From NCBI GenBank assembly GCA_037127255.1, contig JBANSL010000009.1, positions 1,918,001-1,982,000 on the forward strand: a stretch of 64,000 bases of DNA, written 5' to 3'. The notes under the pieces were generated by a model that saw only the letters and a program-made list of their open reading frames with translations, had not been told where the DNA came from and did not search any database. The position numbers were made by a program, and so were the translations under genes. Numbering within the stretch: position 1 is the first letter of the stretch; each line of letters opens with the position of its first letter. Positions 46,627 through 56,207 of the stretch are shown piece after piece. The DNA comes from Persicaria tinctoria (lineage: Eukaryota > Streptophyta > Magnoliopsida > Caryophyllales > Polygonaceae).

Positions 46627-46725
46627 ACAGGTATATGAAATGTAAATATAATTTTTAAAGTAAAATTATACTCAAAATAATCTTGTTGTGCACCGGGTAG
46701 CAGGAGATCTAGACTCGTTTTTAGG

Positions 46726-47209
46726 ATGTTCATTTTGATAGATTTTCATATTATGTATTGCATGTAAGGGTTTAGACGAGTCAGCTTAGAGCATCTACAA
46801 GGGACCACAACCAAGAGTTTTTATTACCTTAACTCAATTATAAGGTAATCTTATGGTTGTAGACAAAACCTTAAGATAAATGGAGGAAAGGGGTTACCTT
46901 GGTGTCATTGTGGAGAGGTAGAGAGTACCAAAGGACGAGGAGTTTTTGAGAGTTTCTGATTGCAATTTGGATGATCTTCTCGCCATTTTTATCAAGGAAC
47001 CAAAGTTGTACCACAAGATGAGTACAATGGGAATATTAAAGGTGACATAATTAAGGTAGATGTGACACATATGTGAAAATTCTTTTTTTAAGAGTTTGTA
47101 TGGATATAGATATAGATGTTGATGATCGTGTTTTAATTGGCCACTAAGATAGAATCGCATCGCTCTAGGGTTATAGTTTCATCCTTTACAGGGTCTTAAT
47201 CCATAAGTA
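46726..47209. other. Unassigned sequence, nothing recognised
   Basis: No gene or element border is visible; short open frames lack domains. The right end contains the first copy of the GCCAGCAC target site of the hAT element. Confidence 0.5.
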
Positions 47210-47217
47210 GCCAGCAC

Positions 47218-47605
47218 TAGACCTGTTAAAACATAACCGACCCGACTGCCCGGAATTTTTTGGGTCAAGACCTGAAAATTTTGACCCAAATTTTTTTTTC
47301 GACCCGAACCCGAAAAACCGGAAATTTTCTGGGTAATCTGGGTTTCGACCTGGTGACTCGATTGACCCGGTAATTTTGACCCAATTTACCCAATTGATTT
47401 ATAATTAAATATAATTAATTTTTTTATATATAATTAAAATTTTTCGCAAAATTATCAAATCATGATTTTTTTAATTAAAAAAAAATTGACCAACCCGAAA
47501 TCGACCCGAAACCCGGTCAAACCCGTTTTACCCGGAACCCGTTTTCCCCGAGACCCGAAGTGACCCGACCCGAACCTGACCCGAATGAACCGTTTGACAG
47601 GTCTA
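47218..47605. mobile_element. hAT-type MITE rich in GACCCG words
   Basis: The terminal inverted repeats TAGACCTGTTAAA and (reverse) TAGACCTGTCAAA are flanked by a perfect 8-bp duplication GCCAGCAC (47210-47217 and 47606-47613). The 388-bp body has many GACCCG, CCCGAA and complementary words on either side of an AT-rich core, so it can fold on itself. No coding capacity. Confidence 0.9.
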
Positions 47606-47613
47606 GCCAGCAC

Positions 47614-49572
47614 GTCTTACAGGAACGGTTTAGGAATCTTGATGGTGTAGGAGGATTGACAAGTATGAAGTATCTCTTTTAGTAAAAGCGATGGTTGGGC
47701 TGACAACTAGATGAGAAGATCGACAATACGAGAGAGATAAGGTCTATGTGCTAGGTGTTTTGGACCTATTGCTACTCGCCCCCATGCTAGTGTAAGGGCC
47801 TTAAGTGGTGATCGAATAGGTGATCTACCTAGTCTGTACACAAACCAAACCCTAGAATAACTAATAGAAATAAATTAAAGCCAAGGATCAACCATTTTTA
47901 CGAATGTGAGTAGAACTATATTTCTATCTATTGTTTACAATCAATCATCATTACTCTTACAGTCTTGCTACTTTCTTGCTTTCATAATCTCTACTATTGT
48001 TTTCTCTACTTTTCTTTCTCCTTCTCATTGTTGAAAAAGATATACATAAAGTCGCATGCACTCTCTCTGAGATCAACCTTTACTCTACCGCTATACTAAC
48101 TATTGAGTTAAGATTATCTTTAGAGGGAATCAACGACCGGTTTTTTCCCTACCACGTCTCCAGGGAAAGTGTAGATCAACGACATTCCCCTCACCTTGGT
48201 GAGGGATCTTCGAAACTACGAACACTGCCACGATCAACTTAATCTTCAGGGTGCCCAAGATTGCAGCTTTTTCTGAAACTAAACATTGTCGCACCAAAGA
48301 AATGAGTTATATTCAAGAGCAATGTGAAAAGAACAAAGAAACATAAATGAATTTCGGTATAGTAAAACTTGTGTTCCAAGTTGTTGATCATAAAGGGAAA
48401 AAAACCTACGACGTATAAGGTTGAACCGATGAACTATCTGTGATGACTTCGTGGCTTGCATTCAAAGCCTCAATTATGTGCTTGCAGACCAAGCATCATC
48501 TATTATAAAATGATGACCTTGTTGCTTGTGTTAATTAAAAGCGCTAACATGTACGCTTGCAACCCAAGTAATGGATTTAGCTTAAAATATAAGCTAGTTG
48601 AAACATGGAAATCAAAACAAAAAAGGAAAATAAAATAAAATAGAGAGAGACATGGATTAGAAATAAGTCTCTTGACTCTCTTGTAAACTGGCTTCTTTTT
48701 TACCCATTTCTTATGATCTTGGTCGAATCAGTCCATCAGAGTGGTGTCGTTCTTTGGTGCGACTACATTTAGTTCTAGATGTAGTTGCAGTTTTGGGCGT
48801 TTTGCTAATCGAGATGGTCATGGCAATGTTCATGGTTTTCAAAGATCTCTCATCTAGATGAGAGTAATGTTGTTGATCCACATTTTCCCAAGAGACGTCT
48901 AATTCCACTGATGAGTTTTTGCTTCTATCTCCTCAACATCGAGACATCGCGTTAGTCTCTTGACTTTTCAATGTTCTCGGCATTCGTAGTTTTCCCTTCA
49001 TCGATTTTTACCCCGTTTGTCACCTGGGAAAGTCAAAGAGCACGCACTCTTGGCAATTGTGTCACTTGAAAATCATCTGATTCCACCACTGACCCGAGGT
49101 GATATGAGTTGACAATGGAATAAGGGACTATACGCATGATTAAAATATCATCAAACATATAGTGATGATATAGATTTCTCAAGTTGGTAGACGTTTTTGC
49201 GTAAAACTGTTTGTTGATACCAACCTTTCAAGTTGGCAGAATATTTACCTCTTTCAAAAAGAGATGTCAGCAAGTTGTTTTTAGACAAAAAATATATACC
49301 AACTTCAAAAGTCATTGTCGTGACCGTGACAAATGCAAATATCAAATCGAATGGACTAACTACGTTATTTTCATTTTTATCGTATATGGTCAAGATCCAC
49401 TTTTTAACCAAGCTAGTATCCTTTTATTTTTTTGTTTCCAAACACACGTAGGAGAGTTTCAAGTATTTTAAGGTATTCTTCCATCCTTTGTTAGTACGAG
49501 TTTAAGTTCAAATTCAAATCCTTCAAATAGAAGATCTTGCAACAATTTATGTACTGCCCCCAAGGTGTACCA
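47614..49572. other. Gene-free stretch with an internal inverted duplication
   Basis: No gene is supported. About 48130-48240 (+; GTCTCCAGGGAAAGTGTAGATCAACGAC type) reappears, diverged and inverted, at about 48830-48905. Translated, both give a related phrase (WENVDQQHYSHLDE and RESVDQRHSPHLGE), so it may be a broken coding repeat, perhaps from a retroelement. Related GATGACTTCGTGGCTTGC and GATGACCTTGTTGCTTGT phrases occur near 48440 and 48512. Confidence 0.4.
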
Positions 49573-49580
49573 ACTGCACT

Positions 49581-50422
49581 TAGAGCTGGAAATTCGGGTT
49601 ATCCGGTCGGGTTCGGGTCGGGTCACTGATGAGTCAGGTCAACTCGATCAAAATTTCTGTATCGGACTTGGTCGGGGCAGGTCGGGACGGATTCGGTCAA
49701 AATGAAATTCGGATTGGTCGGGTTTCGATCAGAATCGGGTTGGACCCATTTGGGTTTTCGGTCAGAATCGGTTCGTTCTCATTCGGGTTTCGGATTGGTA
49801 TTCGAGTCGGTCTCATTCATGTTTCAAGTAGAAGCGGGTCTACGTTTGTTTCAAACTTTTAATTGTTTGGGTAGAATTTGTTGAATCATGTTTATTCGGG
49901 ACTTTCGGATAATCAATTTTATTAAATTTAATATGTAATTCATGTTATTTGTATATTTAAAAAAGTATTTTTAGTAAACTTAAATATGATTCAAAATATA
50001 ATCTACTCATTGGCTCGTAAGCTCCAAATCCTAAGCTCGTTCTATTCATCATTAATTTCATTGAAATTTGGCAATACATTGTTATCAAAATCATACTTTT
50101 TTTAAAAATCAAAATCATACTTGATTCTCTATCTAAAAGATAATTCACGTTATTTGTGTGTCTGTTATTTGTGTCTTTCAAAAAGTAGTTTTCAAAAAAA
50201 ATCATACTATGTATATGATTCAAGTTATAATATTCTCATTGTACTCATCTTTTATTAGTGAGAAATGAGAATTTTGAATTCAAGTCGATCATTCATAATT
50301 CATTGCATGAGTAAACAAGTAACTTTAATCAATGAAATTTTTATTTTGTTTAGAAATAGCATTAACTATCAGTAGCTCGGTAATGGATTACAATATTTTT
50401 TTGTAGTATAAATATATAATAG

Positions 50423-50454
<32 letters not shown>

Positions 50455-50704
50455 GGATATTCGGGTCGGGTTGGGAGTCGGGCCGATTAGGAGTCATGTC
50501 GGGTTGGGATTCGGGTCGGGCCTGGTTTGAGTCGGATCCGGGTTGAGTCGGATTTTTTCTATTCAGGTCACTTCGGGTTTCAGGTCAACATCTATCGGAC
50601 TCGGTTTCGGGTTATGCATAATGCTAAAATTTTCGGTTCGGTCGGGTTTCGGTTCGGGTGAGTCGGTCGAGTTTCTCGAGTCGGCTCAGATCTTGCCAGC
50701 TCTA
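49581..50704. mobile_element. hAT-type non-autonomous element rich in TCGGGT words
   Basis: The inverted ends TAGAGCTGG and CCAGCTCTA are flanked by a perfect 8-bp duplication ACTGCACT (49573-49580 and 50705-50712). The 1124-bp body has TCGGGT/TCGGAT-rich arms (49.6-49.85 and 50.46-50.69 kb) around an AT-rich middle with a TA microsatellite near 50.43 kb. No transposase frame is present. Confidence 0.9.
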
Positions 50705-50929
50705 ACTGCACTTATTTTGGAATTAAAGAAAAAGGGTGCGGCTCTCCGAACCCAAGCCAACCAACTCGAAATCCATGTTGACCCAAACTTAATTACCCGA
50801 TCCAAATCTAACACAATCCAAATCCAAATGGGTATATCCAAACACGACCCTAATCAACCCGATTGCCACCTCTTCTCCTAACCCTTCCCTTTGAATCTTT
50901 AATGGTGATTTTTTCTCCAAGTATTAAAA

Positions 50930-51065
50930 GGTGAAATAATCCATCCGTCCTCAAAGTCGGGTAAGATTTTGGACAAGTGATGGTTCCTGAAATAGTTCAT
51001 CGGTCCTCCAAGTCGGGTCAAATCTTGGACAAGTGCTGGTGCTTGGAATGATATCTATATATCTA
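50930..51065. repeat. Tandem ~58-bp repeat split by the following Helitron
   Basis: GAAATAATCCATCCGTCCTC and GAAATAGTTCATCGGTCCTC begin two units at about 50932 and 50990, each with AAGTCGGGT and TTGGACAAGTG. A third partial unit, GAAACAGTTCATCGGTCGTC, lies at about 55821, just beyond the Helitron. The Helitron therefore inserted within or next to this small array. Confidence 0.7.
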
Positions 51066-51099
51066 TCTATACTATTATAAAAGCGCCAACTTCTGAATG

Positions 51100-52080
51100 A
51101 ACAGCGAACTACAAGTGTTAATTAACTCCGTCTCTTGCTAATCCCTTCGTTGTTCGTTCGCTCCCCTTCTCTCTCGCCTCCCTGTGCCGGCTCTCCTCCC
51201 CCGCCGCTCTCCTCCTCCGATTTCTCCTCCTCCTGTCATCAGTCCGTGACGCCCCTGAATCGCACCCCGACGCCCCTTGAATCGCGCCGTTAACATCTCC
51301 ATTTCCGACTTGGCCCCTGCCGACATGAGTGCCGCCGTCTGGTATTGCCTGATCGTTCTCGTCACGTCCTGGTTCTTTGGTACTGCTCAAACCCTACAAT
51401 TTTGAAATCCCTAAATTTGAATTTGTGAAATTAAATTTTAGGGTTTGCCTGGTTGACGGATTCGGGAACAGGGAATTTGGTAAAAATGATCCGCTCCGTC
51501 ACCGAGATTGATTCAGTTGCTCGGAGTAAGTCTGTTAAATTCTGTGTTTATTGTTTTCATTCAACCTCAAATTGTCAAATTGCTGTCTTTTTTCTTATGG
51601 ATTGCTGCAATCAACGAAAAACTCTCTGGAAAGGTTACTGGTTATTGGTGTTAGATTGTATCAAGTTCTTGAGCTGAAATTTTGGCCTGAATGCATTCAT
51701 TGCAGGATATTTGATTCTCCCGATGTTCAAATTTTGGCTTGAATGCATTTGATTGCGGATATAAATTTTTTTTGTACTGTCTTTTTTCTTATGGATTGCT
51801 GAAGTCAACGAATAACTCTCTGGAAAGGTTACTGGTTATTGGTGTTTGATTGTATCAAGTTCTTGTGCTGAAATTTTGGCTTGAATGCATTTCATTGCAG
51901 GGCCAAATTCCAACATTTAATTTAAGTGGCATTTGTACATCATTGTTCTGTTCAGAGGTCTAGGAAGATTAATGCAATATTGCTTCTAAAATTTGTGTAA
52001 ACAATTTTTACATTTTACTCTATTTTCAAAATGTTCATTCTGACTTTCAACACGAGCTAAGTTTAATGTCCTGCTGCATT
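51100..52080 (+). other. Helitron interior: possible captured leader and a 190-bp-spaced duplication
   Basis: 51.12-51.40 kb is C/T-rich and GC-richer, like a captured 5' leader or first exon, but no frame is recognisable. Blocks 51588-51707 and 51778-51902 (TCTTTTTTCTTATGGATTGC ... TTCATTGCAGG) are near-identical direct repeats about 190 bp apart, both ending like a splice acceptor. This might be a duplicated captured intron end. Confidence 0.5.
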
Positions 52081-52110
52081 TTATGTACCTAATCAAGTGC
52101 AATTCTTCAA

Positions 52111-52390
52111 CAGAACAAATCCTGTACAAGCTGGATCCCAAGTTGAAATTTATCAATGGCTATGTCATGTGCACAGTGTTGTTAATACAGTAGAAGGTAA
52201 CTTGGCTTTCCAAATTTTATTGGGCTTTGTTCGTGTTTCATGCCAAAATATTTTAATTGCATTATTAGACAGCCTTGGGAAGCCCGTTTTTCCCTATGAA
52301 CGTGTTGACGCGAGGTGGGGGAAGATGGACTGCGAGAAGCGTTTGTGTTCCCTACATGGAGATCCAATTTTTGGAGACGAATGCCATTGA
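52111..52390 (+). pseudogene. ERV1: Captured fragment of an Erv1-type FAD-linked sulfhydryl oxidase
   Basis: Erv1 oxidises cysteines for protein import in the mitochondrial intermembrane space. Two exon pieces are recognisable: about 52111-52190 (NPVQAGSQVEIYQWLCHVH) and 52264-52390 (LGKPVFPYERVDARWGKMDC, then CEKRLCSLHG). They are separated by a short intron-like stretch. The WLCHVH-type phrase and the C-terminal CxxxxC pair of plant Erv1 are visible. The N-terminal half with the catalytic CxxC is missing, so it cannot be a functional oxidase. Confidence 0.82.
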
Positions 52391-53363
52391 GGCTCATTGC
52401 AGAGGATTGATACATTAACCAACTAAACAATTAGTTTTGATTATTACTGTAATTAAAATTTAGGATATGAAAGAATAAACAGAATTAAAAGTGAGATTGT
52501 ATGCTTTTAGGAATAGGAATAAACATTTGAAATCTTCTATCCCAATTCCCCAGTCCTGTTACAAATATTTTTTTCACAAAGTATTAGCATATCTTTTTTT
52601 TTTAATATGTTAACATATTTTATAATCTTACTTTATGCTGCTTAAGAAATACCAAAATGTTAATATAATACTCTCTTTGATCATCCTACGGAAAAATAAA
52701 ATACTCCATATTTTTTCTTATTTAGTCCTCAACCTATCAAAAAGGGTTCAAATGCATCCTTTCATCTATTAAATGGTGAAGTTCATGTTAATCTTTCCCC
52801 ATTGTCCAACAACATGAACGCCTTATACCTACTGGACATGAACACCCTTCCTACATGGCAATAGGCAGTAGCTAATTAATTGCATACCATTTTGTTTTTG
52901 AGTAATTGCATACCATTAAGAGAGGGCAATTGGGGTTTAATTTGAGAAGGATATTTGATCAAAATTGTGCTTGGTTTTTGTTTTTATCCCGATTTGGGGT
53001 TGAGGTTTACTCGGATTCGACTTCAACTGCTCTTTTTTGGGTTTCGATTGGGAAAAAGAATTCTTGGGTTTTTATTTATTTTAGATGAATGATAGGTTGA
53101 GGTGATTTTCCAGCTTTGTGAGCTTTAAGGTTAGGATGCTTTAAGCTTAAGGGTTTTGATTTAGGGTTAATTGAGTTTCGCTCTTCTTTTTTCCCGCATT
53201 GTCTTCTTCCAGGTTCAAATTTTTTTGCGTTTCTTCTTTTCTTTTCTATGGTTAGTTCGCTAATTTCGCAAACTTTCGTCTATTTTTAAAAAATCATCCT
53301 ACTTCATCTGAATTTGCTTTCTTGTTTCCACTCTCAATTGAAAAATGTTGTAAGCCTATTTGT

Positions 53364-53590
53364 CAGGAAGCCAACCTTGTGCAGTGGGGAAAAGGACACC
53401 TCATGTCCCTATAAAATATACTTATGATATCACAGAAAAATATATTTCTCCATCATAAAAAAGGTGAAGGTAGAAGAAGCTGAGGATGATGATGCTTCTC
53501 ATGAAGTAGCATTAGTATTGGCAGAGGCTTCCCACAGGGGTGGCTCTCCTCAGATCTCTTATACACCAAGCAAAAAGAAGGAGGTGAAGG
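53364..53590 (+). pseudogene. Captured fragment of an ALWAYS EARLY (LIN-9-like) gene
   Basis: Reading from about 53388 gives GKRTPHVPIKYTYDITEKY, a TAA at 53456-53458, and then DDDASHEVALVLAEASHRGG and SPQISYTPSKKKE. This order matches plant ALWAYS EARLY proteins (DREAM/MuvB-type chromatin regulators related to LIN-9). No DIRP domain is present and the frame carries a stop, so it is only a fragment. Identification is from memory of family phrases. Confidence 0.62.
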
Positions 53591-54330
53591 ACTGACTTTT
53601 CTCTTTAACTAAATATGTTTTTTTTTTGGACACCTCTTATTATTTTGTCAATAACCTCTCAATTTGTTTGTTGGAACCAGTGTTCTGAATCAGAGATGAA
53701 TTATAGTATGTGGCATTACTTGTAAGCACCCTACTGATTCTCGGATACCTTAGTATCACTTCCTACTCATTAGAAGCTTGTAAAATTGTACTTCTTTATA
53801 AGTCAGAAAGTTGATTTATAGTAATATTGTTTCTGGTTTTTGCTCAATTTTACATGAAAGAAATATTGCTTTTCGATTTAATTTTAGCAATGCAACCAGT
53901 TTGTACCCTTATAAGTTATATATCTTATAATTTTGCAACGCAATCTATTCTCAGCTATCTTTGTGGTGCTTTTGCTCTTAACTCGTGTTTTTTTCTTTAC
54001 TCCTGTTGGTCAACAAGAAATTAGAAGATGAAGGAAATTTTGGACATGCTGAATATAATATTGGTTCTGATGTTGTAGGGAAGGTTTAAAAGCATATGGC
54101 CCAAGTGATGTCTTTGAAGATCAAATTTAGGGGTCTCCTGAGTTAGGTATACTCTTGTCCCTTTAGGAATTGTCCATGTTATAGACTTTTAAAATCTGTC
54201 TATGGTTTCTATATGTTATTTTTCCTTTAGTTGATTGCCGATCTGAAATCGATCTTGATTACGTTATATCAGTGCTTATTTTGCACGTTTCCGAGGGTTC
54301 TGATTCTATCGCTTTTTGTCATTGAGATTA

Positions 54331-55152
54331 CGACAGTGATTGCTCATGGAATTAACGCTGGAGACGTGAAGAAACTTCAAGATGCAGGGATTTATACATG
54401 CAATGGTTTGATGATGCATACAAAGAAGGTTTGTTGATTGTTTCTGAAGACTTTTCAGTTTCTCTTGCTCGAAGAAGCTTAGCAGTGTTTTTCCTTCTGG
54501 TAGAATTTGACTGAAATCAAAGGACTGTCAGAAGCTAAAGTAGATAAGATATGCGAATGCGAAGCTGCTGAAAAGATAGTGGTAACGATCTGCTATTTCA
54601 CTCTTTTTTCAAATCAAAAGAGTTTGTTTGAGAAATGATCATTTAATGATGTCGATTTTTTTTTTTACAGTCGCATACATAGATTTTAGTTCTCTCTATC
54701 TAGATTTTGTTTCAACCTCTTACGGTTTTAAAATTATGTACAGAGGAAAGTAGTGGTTAAGATCACAATTGGTAGCCAATCCTTAAATGAGCTTTTAGGA
54801 GGTAATGAAGTAGTATCACTAACATATTAAATTAGTTTAAGCCTCAAACACATAGCTTCTGAAAACTATTTTCATTTGCCTGGACTTTCAACAGGAGGTA
54901 TTTAAACACTGGCAATCACAGAGGCTTTTGGGGAGTTTCGGTAATTGACAGTACATCTTCTAGATCCTACGATCAAACTCTTGATGTTAGAGTATCTTCT
55001 TTAGTAAGATTATTTTACAAAGTTCCTTTTTCTTCTATTCCATGTCAGTGTTTTGAATATACTTGACATAAATTGTTATCCTGGTGTTTTTGTCATGAAT
55101 ATGTCAGTTCTGGGAAGACACAGCTAGCTCATACTCTCTGCGTTTCTACACA
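54331..55152 (+). pseudogene. DMC1: Captured fragment of meiotic recombinase DMC1
   Basis: DMC1 forms filaments for meiotic strand exchange. Exons with splice-like borders are recognisable in order: 54331-54429 ([27 protein letters not shown]), 54508-54582 (IKGLSEAKVDKICE, EAAEKIV), 54743-54801 (VVKITIGSQSLNELLGG), 54894-54941 (ITEAFGEF) and 55107-55152 (SGKTQLAHTLCVSTQ, Walker A end). Lesions include a TAA where GAA (Glu) is expected just before the ITEAFGEF phrase, and a six-base TGCGAA duplication in exon 2. The C-terminal ATPase core (Walker B onward) is missing, so the piece is non-functional as recombinase. Confidence 0.88.
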
Positions 55153-55252
55153 GGTATTTATGCAAAGATTTGTGGACATGGCAATGTACTTGCAAGATAG
55201 GTATTCGATTAGGCCAGTTGAATTAACAAGCATCAGTAATGCTATGCGAAAA
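55153..55252 (+). other. Unrecognised exon-like fragment at the end of the captured block
   Basis: Immediately after the last DMC1 exon the frame continues as FMQRFVDMAMYLQDRYSIRP and VELTSISNAMRK before TGA. It does not match the DMC1 continuation. It looks like genuine coding sequence (balanced, helix-rich) but I do not recognise the source; it could be a fourth captured gene. Confidence 0.4.
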
Positions 55253-56207
55253 TGACAAGAAGTAGAAGCTTAGTTTAATGGAAAAGGCTTGTGACAAAAT
55301 GAGAAGGATTTGTACAAGATACCTTAATGCATAGCTAGCATGACAAAATGAGAAGGATATGTGTAGAAGATGAACACTTAATTGTTGATTTGCTTGGAAA
55401 GATTGTGATTCTGGAACAATGCTACTGATTTGAGGATGTAAAACTTGTGATTCTGGAATGTTGCTACTGCATCGGAGGATGGTTTGACCATGAGATCCAC
55501 TCAGTTTTATTTCTTATTTTTTCCATCAATTGCGACTCCACAAGCATTGTCTTCCTTTTAGAGCTTGTTTTGCCTCTTCAAATAGGTAGAATATACCCTA
55601 ATGTGAAATGTAATTGCTTATTAACTGTTACAATCAACGTTGTGTTCCATTCCTTGATTGATTACATGGATTGATCCTATTCCAAGTGAAAATGTGGAGG
55701 TGAGAAAGAGATATAATAACATAATATTATTATATATAGAATGCATTTACGATAAGATCGCGCGCATTCGCGCGCGGTTCTTAGCTAGTTATATAATATG
55801 TAGCATCTTGTAACTTGACTGAAACAGTTCATCGGTCGTCAAAGTTGCATATTTTCATGATGTAAACAATCACTAGGGTTTTGTGAATTGTGTTTCTTAA
55901 TCTTTCCATTATACTATGAGTGAATTTATACACATATTCCTTAGGCTCCTACACAATCAATATTGGAAGATATATAGAATCACAAAAGGATAGAATTAAA
56001 TCTTAACTAATATATCCTAATACACCCCCCCCCCCCCCCCCCCCCCCCGCCGCAAGCTCATGGAGGATCACGGACATGCAGCTTGGAACATAGGGAGAGG
56101 AATCTGGCCATACTGACAGCTTTAGTGAAGATGTCTGCGATCTGATCTTGACCCCGAACATGGCGGACAATCAATGAGCCATCCTCAACTTGCTCACGAA
56201 CAAAGTA

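Larger units (their letters stand above)
45305..46716. mobile_element. MULE-like MITE (9-bp duplication) split by a solo LTR
   Basis: The ends GAGTCTAGATCTCCTGCT are exact inverted repeats, and similarity continues inwards for roughly 85 bp (GGTGCAC, ATTATTT, ATAATTTTACTTT). The flanks are GTTTTTGGG (45296-45304) and GTTTTTAGG (46717-46725), one mismatch in nine. Without the nested LTR the element would be only about 325 bp. Confidence 0.82.
51066..55788 (+). mobile_element. Gene-capturing Helitron with ERV1, ALY and DMC1 fragments
   Basis: The 5' end TCTATACTATTATAAAAGC (51066) is a classic plant Helitron start and is preceded by A. The 3' end has a CG-rich hairpin (CGCGCG...CGCGCG, 55759-55775), nine bases, and CTAG (55785-55788) followed by T. 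Length is 4723 bp. No Rep/helicase is present, so it is non-autonomous. Inside are same-strand exon-and-intron fragments of three unrelated host genes, the signature of Helitron gene capture. A 51588-51707 block is repeated at 51778-51902. Confidence 0.88.

Noticed and set aside
51118..51390. Arg/Gly-rich minus-strand open frames
   Set aside because: They arise from a C/T-rich, leader-like segment inside the Helitron and have no domain.
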